From assembly GCA_028821195.1 (NCBI GenBank), contig JAPPHB010000138.1, forward strand, positions 1-64,000: a stretch of 64,000 bases of DNA, given 5' to 3'. The DNA comes from Gammaproteobacteria bacterium. GTDB lineage: Bacteria; Gemmatimonadota; Gemmatimonadetes; Longimicrobiales; Gaopeijiaceae. The number at the start of each line of letters is the position of its first letter. Positions within the stretch are counted from its first letter, which is position 1. Under the pieces are notes generated by a model. The model saw only the letters and a list, made by a program, of their open reading frames with translations, had not been told where the DNA came from and ran no database searches. The translations under genes were made by a program, and so were the position numbers. Shown piece after piece: positions 18,319-25,872 of this stretch.

Positions 18319-20052
18319 ATGCCGAGCACTACTCTCCGCCGGTTCCGATCCGCCGCCGCCGGTCGTCGCGCGGCCGCCCGGATCCCGTCCATTGCGGCGA
18401 TCCTGTCCATTGTCCCGATCCTGACCTTCGGCCCGCTTGCCGACCTGGTCCTTGCGGCGTCTTCTCCCGCACTGGTGGCGCAGGAAGCCGCGCCCGCCAT
18501 CGAGACGATCCGGCAGTCCGACCTGAGGGCCGACCTGTCCTTCCTCGCCGGAGACGAGATGGGCGGCCGGCTGGCCGGGTCCCCCGAGGGCCGGATCGCG
18601 AGCGCGTTCATCAAGTCGCGCTTCGAGCGGCTGGGGCTCACGCCGGTCGGCGACGGGGGCTCCTACTACCACTCCTTCAACGTCGTGCAGACGGAGGTTG
18701 GCGAAGACAACCGCCTCACGGTGATGCTCGACCGCGGGGTCACGCTCTCCCGGGAGCGCGGGCAGGACTTCTACCCCTTGCGCGAAAGCGGCACCGGCAC
18801 CGCCGGAGGGAAGGTGGTGTTCGCCGGCTTCGGCATCTCGGCGCCCGAGCTCGGGCACGACGACTATCGCGGGGTGGCGGGCCGGATCGTCCTCATCGTC
18901 GACCACGAACCCGCCGAATCGGATCCCGGGAGCGCCTTCGACGGCCTCGTGAACTCCGAAGCCGCGGCCGCGTACCGCAAGATCGCTGCGGCCGAGGCGG
19001 CGGGCGCGCTGGGCGTGCTGCTGGTCACCGACGTCCACAACCACCCCGGCCCGGTCAACTTCAGCGCCCAGGCCGAAGGCTACTGGCCGTCGACCCCCCG
19101 GCGCATCGGCCGCTACACACTCGCGAGCCGCCTCGACCGCATCAGCATCCCGGCCCTGCGCATCTCCCCCGCGCTGGCGGAGAATCTGGTCTCGGGCACG
19201 GGGCGCACCCTCGAGGAGCTCTCCCGTTCGGCCGAGGCGGCGGGCGGAATCCAGTCCGTGATGCTGCCGGGCGTGCGAGTCGACATTTCCGCGGATGTGC
19301 GCCGGGAGACGCGCACCGAGCGCAACGTCGTGGGGCTGATCGAGGGCTCCGACCCGGAGCTGCGCGACGAATGGATCATCATCTGCGCGCACTTCGACCA
19401 TGAGGGTACCGACGGCGCCGTGGTCTACAACGGCGCGGACGACGACGGATCCGGCACGGTGGGGCTGATCGAGATCGCCGAGGCCTATCAGGAGGCCGCG
19501 CAGAGGGGCGAGACTCCCCGGCGCTCGGTGCTGCTCGCCGCGTGGGACTTCGAGGAGAGGGGCCTGCTGGGTGCCTGGGCCTGGGTCGAGAACCCGCTTC
19601 ATCCCCTGGAGCAGACCGTGGCCGTCCTCAACATGGACATGATCGGGCGGAACGAGGAAGTGGTGGTGGGCGGCGGCAATCGCTTCCGGGGACTGGACGT
19701 CCAGTCTGGCGAATCCAACGCCAACGCCATCAACATCATGGGCACGACGCGCAGCGCGGATCTCAGGTCCGAGGTCGAGCAGGCGAACGCGGTCGTCGGA
19801 CTCGAGATGCGCTTCCGTTACGACAACCACCCCATCCAGTTGCTACGCCGGAGCGACCACTGGCCCTTCATGCAGGCAGGCGTGCCCGCGCTCTTCTACC
19901 ACACCGGGCTCCATCCCGACTATCACCGGCGCGACGACGTGCCGGAGCGCATCAACTGGGAGAAGCTGGAGAAGGTTGTGAGGCTGGTGTACCAGACCAG
20001 CTGGAGCCTGGCCCGGCGGCCCGAGGGGCCCGCGCGAATCAGCGAGCGGTAA
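18319..20052 (+). CDS. M28 family metallopeptidase with PA domain
   Basis: A 577-residue exported aminopeptidase-like protein. After a long hydrophobic signal region (residues 1-55), the co-catalytic zinc site of M28 is visible: H358-x-D360 in CAHFDHEG, the bridging Asp in NGADDDGSGT, Glu412/413 in FEERGLLG, Asp in NMDMIGR, and the last His in HTGLHPDYHRRDD. A protease-associated insert (about 150-285) precedes the catalytic part. It probably releases N-terminal residues from peptides in the periplasm or outside the cell. The ATG at 18319 follows GGGAGG. It sits behind the DUF5916 gene and converges with an M19 dipeptidase gene, consistent with peptide scavenging. Confidence 0.88.
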   Translation: MPSTTLRRFRSAAAGRRAAARIPSIAAILSIVPILTFGPLADLVLAASSPALVAQEAAPAIETIRQSDLRADLSFLAGDEMGGRLAGSPEGRIASAFIKSRFERLGLTPVGDGGSYYHSFNVVQTEVGEDNRLTVMLDRGVTLSRERGQDFYPLRESGTGTAGGKVVFAGFGISAPELGHDDYRGVAGRIVLIVDHEPAESDPGSAFDGLVNSEAAAAYRKIAAAEAAGALGVLLVTDVHNHPGPVNFSAQAEGYWPSTPRRIGRYTLASRLDRISIPALRISPALAENLVSGTGRTLEELSRSAEAAGGIQSVMLPGVRVDISADVRRETRTERNVVGLIEGSDPELRDEWIIICAHFDHEGTDGAVVYNGADDDGSGTVGLIEIAEAYQEAAQRGETPRRSVLLAAWDFEERGLLGAWAWVENPLHPLEQTVAVLNMDMIGRNEEVVVGGGNRFRGLDVQSGESNANAINIMGTTRSADLRSEVEQANAVVGLEMRFRYDNHPIQLLRRSDHWPFMQAGVPALFYHTGLHPDYHRRDDVPERINWEKLEKVVRLVYQTSWSLARRPEGPARISER

Positions 20053-20115
20053 CCGGTCCCGGGTTCTCCTGGCGCCTGTCATGAGATCCGGGCAGGCTGC
20101 GCGCCCGCGTGGTGA

Positions 20116-21450
20116 TCATCCCTCTCCCGCCTGAATCTCCGCCGCGATGGCCTGCACTTCGTCGAGCACCCGGAGCAGGTTGCCGCTCCAGAGCATCCCG
20201 ATTTCCTCCTCGGAGTAGCCGCGCCGCACCAGTTCCAGGGTGACGTTGAAGGTCTCGGAGGCGTCGTCCCAGCCCTCCACGCCACCGCCCCCGTCGAAGT
20301 CGGAGCTGATGCCGACGTGCTCGAGGCCGATCAGGTCGACCAGGTAGTCGATGTGGTCGACGAAGTCGGAGACGTCGACGTCGGGTGCCGTTCCGGACTC
20401 GTCGACCCGCTCGGTGGCCTGGCGCCGCGCCATGGCCATGGCTTCGGCGTACGTGACCTGTTCCACCTGCGAACGCCGGGCCAGCTCGTCGTCATCCATG
20501 AGCTCGACGCCCATCTCTGCGGCGATCTCGCGTGCAAGCGCCCCTATGGCCTGCTGGCGCGTTTCGGCCTTATCGCGGTTGGTGAAGCGACGAAGCGCGA
20601 CGGTCTGCACCACACCCCCGTTCTCCCCCACGGCCAGAAGTTGCTCATCGTCGAGGTTTCGACTCACGTCGCTGAGCGCGCGGGCCGCCGAATGGGACGC
20701 CATCACGGGTGCGCGGGTCAGCTCGAGCGTCTGCATGATCGAGGGCTTGGAGGGATGCGAGATATCGATCATGATCCCGAGGCGGTTCATCTCCGCGATC
20801 GCCTCGCGTCCGATCTCACTCAGGCCGCCGTGCAGGAAGTTGCCGTCCTGCTCGCCGGAGTGCGCGTCCGATAACTGGCTCGGACCGGTGTGGGCGAGGG
20901 ACATGTAGCGGGCGCCGAGTGCATGGAACTGTTCGATGCGCGACAGGTCGAGACCGAGGGAATACGCGTTTTCGACGCCGATCATCGCCACCAGCTTTCC
21001 GGAGGCCGCGATGCGGCGCACGTCGTCCGAAGTCAGCGCCAGCTCGATGCGGTCCGGGGCGTATTCCTCCACCAGGCGATGGATCGAGTTGAACTTGTCC
21101 ATGGCGTTGTCGTAGGCGGCCGCGTACCCCTCGTCGTCGAGAGGGCCCTGTCCGGTGAAGACGACGAACCACGCCACGTCCAGCCCGCCCGCCTCCATCT
21201 TCGGCAGGGTGACCTGCGTCGGGAGGTCCATTATGTAGTTGCGCTCGGCGGTGAAGTTTGATGTGTTGATGTCAACGTGTGTGTCGAGCTTGGTCACGCG
21301 CTCGTGAATCGCGCTGGCTCGGGCGATCATCTCTTCCTCGGATTCGGCGGAGGCTGCGGAGGCGGGGTCGTCGCTGGTGCCGGTGCACGCGACGGTGGCG
21401 AGGGTGGCCAGGAGGGCGAGTCGGCGGGTGATGGATCGAGGGGTCGTCAT
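20116..21450 (-). CDS. membrane dipeptidase (M19), lipoprotein
   Basis: A 444-residue renal-dipeptidase-type zinc enzyme. The lipoprotein signal RRLALLATLATVAC ends at a lipobox Cys. The M19 barrel shows KLDTHVDINTSN (the metal motif is DTHVD, where DxHxD is typical), MIGVENAYSLG with the bridging Glu, MSLAHTGPSQLSD, IDISHPSK, ASHSAARAL and GISSDFDGGG. It would hydrolyse dipeptides, including D-residue-containing ones. The ATG at 21450 follows a good AAGGAG, whereas the longer frame to 21567 lacks signal features. Converges with the M28 gene. Confidence 0.88.
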   Translation of the reverse strand: MTTPRSITRRLALLATLATVACTGTSDDPASAASAESEEEMIARASAIHERVTKLDTHVDINTSNFTAERNYIMDLPTQVTLPKMEAGGLDVAWFVVFTGQGPLDDEGYAAAYDNAMDKFNSIHRLVEEYAPDRIELALTSDDVRRIAASGKLVAMIGVENAYSLGLDLSRIEQFHALGARYMSLAHTGPSQLSDAHSGEQDGNFLHGGLSEIGREAIAEMNRLGIMIDISHPSKPSIMQTLELTRAPVMASHSAARALSDVSRNLDDEQLLAVGENGGVVQTVALRRFTNRDKAETRQQAIGALAREIAAEMGVELMDDDELARRSQVEQVTYAEAMAMARRQATERVDESGTAPDVDVSDFVDHIDYLVDLIGLEHVGISSDFDGGGGVEGWDDASETFNVTLELVRRGYSEEEIGMLWSGNLLRVLDEVQAIAAEIQAGEG

Positions 21451-21608
21451 CGCAGAACTCCTTGGCGTCCGGAGGGGCGCGGCCGTGTCATGCCTCGGAG
21501 CCCCACGGGGGTCAGGGATGGCATGGGGTCCGCGGTTGGGCCGCGTGGGTTCAAGATAGGGTGGCACGGCCGTACCGCGAGAGAGTCGGACCCACCTGAC
21601 AGCGGCCG

Positions 21609-22637
21609 TCAGGGCAGACGCGTGATCTCGTCGGCCTCGAAGCGCGGCAGCTCCCGCCGCGACGACCCGCGGTCCAGCACGATCCCCTGCGCGGGCGGGA
21701 CGAACCGGCCGACGACTCGTCCGGGGATGCCAGCGTCCTCCAGGCGGTGCAGGAGGCCGTCCGTGCCGGCCTCCGAGCAGGCGACGAGGAGTGCTCCGGA
21801 GCCGATGGCGCCGAGGATGTCGAGGCCGTAGCGACGCATCAATCGCGCTGATTCGTCGAAGTGGGGGATCTTCGCCTCCTCGACGATCGCCCCGAGCCCC
21901 GCCGCCTCGACCATCTCTCGGATGGCCGTCGCTACGCCTCCTTCCGTCACGTCGTGCATCGCGTGGACGCCCGGCGCGCGCGCGGCGATGCGGGCTTCGG
22001 GTACCACGCTGATTCCGGGATCCCTCAGGAAGCGGGCCGACCGGGCCTGGAACTCCGGGCCGAATCTCCGGCTCACATCCTCCGCGAATTCGGTTGCGAT
22101 GATGGCGGTGGCCTCGATGGCGATGCCCTTGGTGATGACGAGCAGGTCGCCTTCGCGAGCCCCGCCGCTCGGCTTCACGTGCTCCGGGGTGGCCACCCCG
22201 ATCATGGCCCCGGCGACGACCTCGTGACGCACGGCGGCGGTGACTTCGGTGTGGCCACCGGCGGGGATCGCGCCGACTTCGCGGCAGCCCGTCCAGATGC
22301 CGTCGGCAATCCGTACGACCCGCGCCGCATCGGTCCCGGGGGGTACGAGAATCGAGGACAGGAACCAGCGGGGTTCTCCCCCGGTCGCGGCCACGTCGTT
22401 GGCGTTCACGATGACGGCGTGCCAGCCGGGGTCGGCGCTCGGGAAGGTGATCGGATCGGCCGCCAACACGATGCGCGGCTCGCTCCCGGCGGCGGCAACC
22501 GCGGCATCCTCGCCGGATGCGGGCCCCGGATCGAGACCGGCGCCACCGCCGAGCCGGCGCAGCACCTCGCGGAGCACGCGGGGTGGGATCTTTCCTTCAG
22601 GCAGGTGCTCCGAGCGGCGTGTGTCGGCGTCGCTCAT
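21609..22637 (-). CDS. AIR synthase-related (PurM/HypE/ThiL-like) protein
   Basis: A 342-residue protein of the PurM-like ATP-grasp-independent kinase/synthetase superfamily. AIRS N-domain features include GEDAAVAAAGSEPRIVLAADPITF and WHAVIVNANDVAATGGEPRWFL; C-domain features are HAMHDVTEGGVATAIREM and the Gly-rich GAIGSGALLVA. This layout is closest to HypE-like AIR-synthase-related proteins of unknown substrate; no other hydrogenase genes are nearby, so HypE itself is unlikely. The ATG overlaps the stop of the APC permease gene (ATGA). It ends a three-gene unit with a DDAH-like hydrolase and a permease. Confidence 0.75.
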   Translation of the reverse strand: MSDADTRRSEHLPEGKIPPRVLREVLRRLGGGAGLDPGPASGEDAAVAAAGSEPRIVLAADPITFPSADPGWHAVIVNANDVAATGGEPRWFLSSILVPPGTDAARVVRIADGIWTGCREVGAIPAGGHTEVTAAVRHEVVAGAMIGVATPEHVKPSGGAREGDLLVITKGIAIEATAIIATEFAEDVSRRFGPEFQARSARFLRDPGISVVPEARIAARAPGVHAMHDVTEGGVATAIREMVEAAGLGAIVEEAKIPHFDESARLMRRYGLDILGAIGSGALLVACSEAGTDGLLHRLEDAGIPGRVVGRFVPPAQGIVLDRGSSRRELPRFEADEITRLP

Positions 22638-23956
22638 GCCCCGCGGCGCCAGAGATAGTACACCGGCGCGCCCGCCGCGATGATGCCGAAGCTGAAGAGT
22701 GTCGAGCCGGGCGCGCCGACGAACGCGCTGATCAGCATCGCCATCGAGGCGAGAAGAAAGATCCAGGGGACCCAGGGATAGCCGAAGGTGCGGTAGGGCC
22801 GGGGGTGATCGGGCTTGAGCCTCCGCAGGCGGAAGACGCCCCAGACCACCAGGATGTAGAACGGCCAGAGTCCCAGGATGAAGACCTGGACCAGCTCGGC
22901 GAAGGTTCTGACCGAGACGTACCCCACCCCCAGCACCGTCACCAGCGCGATGGCCGCCGCCGGGGTTCCCCACCGAGCATGGATGCGCCCGACCGGCCGG
23001 AAGAAAAGGCCGTCCTCGGCGAGCGCGTAGAACACCCGCGGCCCGCCGAGCAGCGTGGCGTTGAGCGCCCCGAAGGTCGACACCACCACCAGTCCCGCCA
23101 CCAGGGACGCCCCCACCGGCCCGAAGATGCGGATCGCCGCGTCCGAGGCGACGTGCTCCGAGGCGGCCAGCTCCGCCACCGGCATGACCCACAGGTAGGA
23201 GGCGTTCACGAGGATGTAGACGGCCGCCACCACCAGCGAGCCGCCGATCAGGGCGCGGGGGAGGTTGCGCCCGGGGTCCTTGACCTCACCGGCCGCGTAG
23301 AGCAGCTCGCCCCACCCGTCGTACGCCCACAGCACGGCGATCAGCGCGACCCCCGCACCGCTCCATGAGGCGGGCGTGAAGCCGGGCGCGCCGGCGAGCG
23401 CCCCGGTGCTCCCGTCGCCGAACAGGAAGATCGCGAGCGACAGGCCCACGATGGCGAGCACCTTCGCCCATGTGGTCACGTTCTGGACGGCCGCGCCCCA
23501 GAGCACCGAGCGGGCGTTGGTGGCGCCCAGCACGACGATGGCGAGGGCGGCGACGACGCGCACGCCGGCCTCGGTGAGGGGAAAGAGCGCGTCCACGTAG
23601 GCCGCGAAGATGAGCGCGATGCCGCCCAGCACGGCCGGTTGGATGAGCAGCAGCCGCGTCCATCCGAAGACGAACGCCGGCATGGGACCGTACGCCTCGC
23701 GCAGGTACACGTAGGTGCCGCCGGAGCGGGGGAACATGACCGCCAGTTCGGACATGCTGAGGGCGGCGCAGACGGTGATGGCAGAGCCGAGCAGCCAGAG
23801 CAGCGTGATCGCGCCCACCGAACCGGCTTCGCGGGCGATCTCGGCGGGCACCCCGAAGATGCCGCTGCCGATGATGGCTCCGACCAGGATCGCGCCCGCG
23901 CTCCAGACCCCGAGCTGGCGCTTGAGGGTGGCGGGTTGAGGCGACCCGTCCGTCAC
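22634..23956 (-). CDS. APC superfamily amino-acid permease
   Basis: A 440-residue transporter with about 12 helices. The first-helix signature VGAIIGSGIFGVPAEIA is the substrate-binding GSGIFG unwound segment of APC/LAT-type permeases. SELAVMFPRSGGTYVYLREAYG and YDGWGELLYAAGEVKDPGRNLPRALI are further family motifs. The substrate is probably an amino acid or amine. The GTG at 23956 overlaps the stop of the upstream DDAH-like gene (GTGA), and its own stop overlaps the ATG of the AIRS-like gene. Confidence 0.88.
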   Translation of the reverse strand: MTDGSPQPATLKRQLGVWSAGAILVGAIIGSGIFGVPAEIAREAGSVGAITLLWLLGSAITVCAALSMSELAVMFPRSGGTYVYLREAYGPMPAFVFGWTRLLLIQPAVLGGIALIFAAYVDALFPLTEAGVRVVAALAIVVLGATNARSVLWGAAVQNVTTWAKVLAIVGLSLAIFLFGDGSTGALAGAPGFTPASWSGAGVALIAVLWAYDGWGELLYAAGEVKDPGRNLPRALIGGSLVVAAVYILVNASYLWVMPVAELAASEHVASDAAIRIFGPVGASLVAGLVVVSTFGALNATLLGGPRVFYALAEDGLFFRPVGRIHARWGTPAAAIALVTVLGVGYVSVRTFAELVQVFILGLWPFYILVVWGVFRLRRLKPDHPRPYRTFGYPWVPWIFLLASMAMLISAFVGAPGSTLFSFGIIAAGAPVYYLWRRGA

Positions 23957-24933
23957 CCCGCGACCCGCTCCCGCGTGACCACCCCGCTCAGACACCCGAT
24001 CCCGCCGGCGCACTTGTGGATCTCTCCCAGCTCCACGGTGACGCACTCCATTCCCGCGTCCTCGTAGGCCGCCTGCAGGATGGGGCAGCCCTCCGGCATC
24101 AGTATCCGCCGTGGTCCCAAAGTCACGAAATTGTGCCCGAAACCGCGCACCATCTCGTGGTCGTCGGGAAAGAAGCGCACCTGGTAGCCGTGCTTGCGGA
24201 GCGCCTCCAGCGCCGTCCACGGAATCCGGCCGGGACGGCCGAAGGCCAGGTCGCGGTCGGCGAAGCGGACCTCGCCCATCAGGTGCATGGAGGTGTGCGG
24301 CAGGTCCACCACCAGCGTCTCGACGCCGATCTCCGCCAGGGTTGCCGCCACCTGCGCCGCGCCCTCGCCGTTGGTGCGCAGGCCCCGCCCGATCATCGCC
24401 GCGCCCGGCGACAGCCAGCAAAGGTCGGCCCCTTCGAAGGTGCCCGTGCCGCCCACGCTGCGCAGGATCGGCACTCCGCAGTCGGCCAGCCGGCGAGCGA
24501 TCCAGCGCTCCTCGCCCGCCCGCACGGTCGATGCCGGACGCCCCACGATGGCCCCCGAGGGCGTCATCACGAACAGGTCGGCGCAGAACATCTGGTTGGG
24601 GGGCGCGCTGCCCGGATCCACGTACACGACCTGCACGCCGTTCGCCCGGTAGGCATCCGCCATGGCATCGTGCTGCGCGCCGCACAGCGCGGCGTCCGGG
24701 GCCTCCAGCATGAGGTGCTCGTCGGCGTCTTCGACCTCGAAGAGCTCCGCACCCGGGCGATGCAGCAACACCGCCTGCAGGGTCGCGTACTCGCTGTCGA
24801 TGCCGCACCGGGACCACACCGACCCCAACTCATCGGCGAGGGAGGCTTCACGGGCGGGCCAGCTCGGGCCCCCGTAGGCGGCGGCGTGGGCGGGTGGGCG
24901 GACGGCGGTGCTCTGGTCCATGGGCTCCAACAT
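23953..24933 (-). CDS. dimethylarginine dimethylaminohydrolase / amidinotransferase family protein
   Basis: A 326-residue pentein-fold protein. YATLQAVLLHRPG near the start, MFCADLFVMTPSGAIVG, GTFEGADLCWLSPG, TSMHLMGEVRFADRD (catalytic His) and the C-terminal KCAGGIGCLSG (nucleophilic Cys) match the DDAH/arginine-deiminase-related group. It likely hydrolyses a guanidino compound such as arginine or methylarginine; transfer instead of hydrolysis cannot be excluded. Starts at 24933 or 24921 are possible, the second behind TGGAG. The permease and AIRS-like genes that follow overlap by 4 bases each, suggesting uptake and breakdown of one guanidino substrate. Confidence 0.8.
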   Translation of the reverse strand: MLEPMDQSTAVRPPAHAAAYGGPSWPAREASLADELGSVWSRCGIDSEYATLQAVLLHRPGAELFEVEDADEHLMLEAPDAALCGAQHDAMADAYRANGVQVVYVDPGSAPPNQMFCADLFVMTPSGAIVGRPASTVRAGEERWIARRLADCGVPILRSVGGTGTFEGADLCWLSPGAAMIGRGLRTNGEGAAQVAATLAEIGVETLVVDLPHTSMHLMGEVRFADRDLAFGRPGRIPWTALEALRKHGYQVRFFPDDHEMVRGFGHNFVTLGPRRILMPEGCPILQAAYEDAGMECVTVELGEIHKCAGGIGCLSGVVTRERVAG

Positions 24934-25044
24934 GCCTCACCGGGACGGCATCGCCAAGACCCGCGGTTCCCATCAGCCCATCCGCGCGCCCGGGCCCGTC
25001 GAACCCGTACGAGCTGAGCTGCGTGCGCATCGCCAACGGCAGCG

Positions 25045-25872
25045 TCAGTCCCGCGCGCCCTCCAACGGCCACACCACGCGAAACCCTATGTCCTCCGACT
25101 CGAAGCCCGAGCGCAGGTACCTGACGCGGTCCGCGGCACGAAGGGCGAACGGCGGGGAGAGAAACGAGCCGCCCCGCAACCTGCGCGAGTCATCATTCAC
25201 GGGCGTTCGCCCCGGATCGAACCAGATGGGCGTTACCCACTCCGCCACGTTGCCCGCCAGGTCGTAGATGCCTTCCGGCGTTGCGCCCTCCCGCCGGGCC
25301 ATCACCTCGATCGGGCCCCTCGGGTCGCAGGAGCCGTAGTGCACCCGGTCGCACGCAGGCTCCGAGTTGCCCCACGGGTACTTCCGTCTCTCGGAGCCTC
25401 TCGCCGCAAACTCCCACTGTGCTTCGGTTGGCAGACTTCCACCAACGGAGATGGCGTAGGCCATGGCTTCCCGCCAGGTGACATTGACGACCGGATGGCG
25501 CTCCTCCCCGCTCGAGAACGCGTGCCCCGCGTCGAATCGCCGATACTCCTCGTTCGTTACCTCGTGCTCCTGCATCCAGAAGCTCCGGACCGTGCGCGGA
25601 CGCGGATACTCGTCCCGTTTCGAGTACGGACTGCCCGGCGCGACGATCGTGTCCCAGTCGTCGCTGCCGCTTATGAATGTGCCGCCCTCGATCAGAATCG
25701 CCCGGTTCAGCGGGTCGACGACACCGGGCCCCGAAGGCGGACGGGTGGCGACATCGCCGTGACCGTCGTTGAAGAAGCCCATCCACCGCACCAGTGCATA
25801 CCCGCAGATGAGAATCACGCCGGCCAGCACCGTCATCCTGAGCGACACGGATCCCCCGGGTGCGAACCTCAT
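25045..25872 (-). CDS. SUMF1/formylglycine-generating-enzyme-like protein lacking catalytic Cys
   Basis: A 275-residue protein with an N-terminal membrane anchor (about residues 10-30) and a SUMF1/FGE fold from about 55: GGTFISGSDDWD, FWMQEHEVTNEEYRRF, HPVVNVTWREAMAYA, LPTEAQWEFAARG, YPWGN, DLAGNVAEWV, RRLRGGSF and DIGFRVVWP. Genuine sulfatase-modifying enzymes have a Cys pair between GGSF and GFR. Here that stretch has no Cys, so the protein is probably a non-catalytic member, as are many bacterial FGE-sulfatase-domain proteins. The ATG at 25872 shares one base with the stop of the upstream STN protein (TGATG), placing it last in the sigma/FecR/TonB operon. Confidence 0.8.
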   Translation of the reverse strand: MRFAPGGSVSLRMTVLAGVILICGYALVRWMGFFNDGHGDVATRPPSGPGVVDPLNRAILIEGGTFISGSDDWDTIVAPGSPYSKRDEYPRPRTVRSFWMQEHEVTNEEYRRFDAGHAFSSGEERHPVVNVTWREAMAYAISVGGSLPTEAQWEFAARGSERRKYPWGNSEPACDRVHYGSCDPRGPIEVMARREGATPEGIYDLAGNVAEWVTPIWFDPGRTPVNDDSRRLRGGSFLSPPFALRAADRVRYLRSGFESEDIGFRVVWPLEGARD

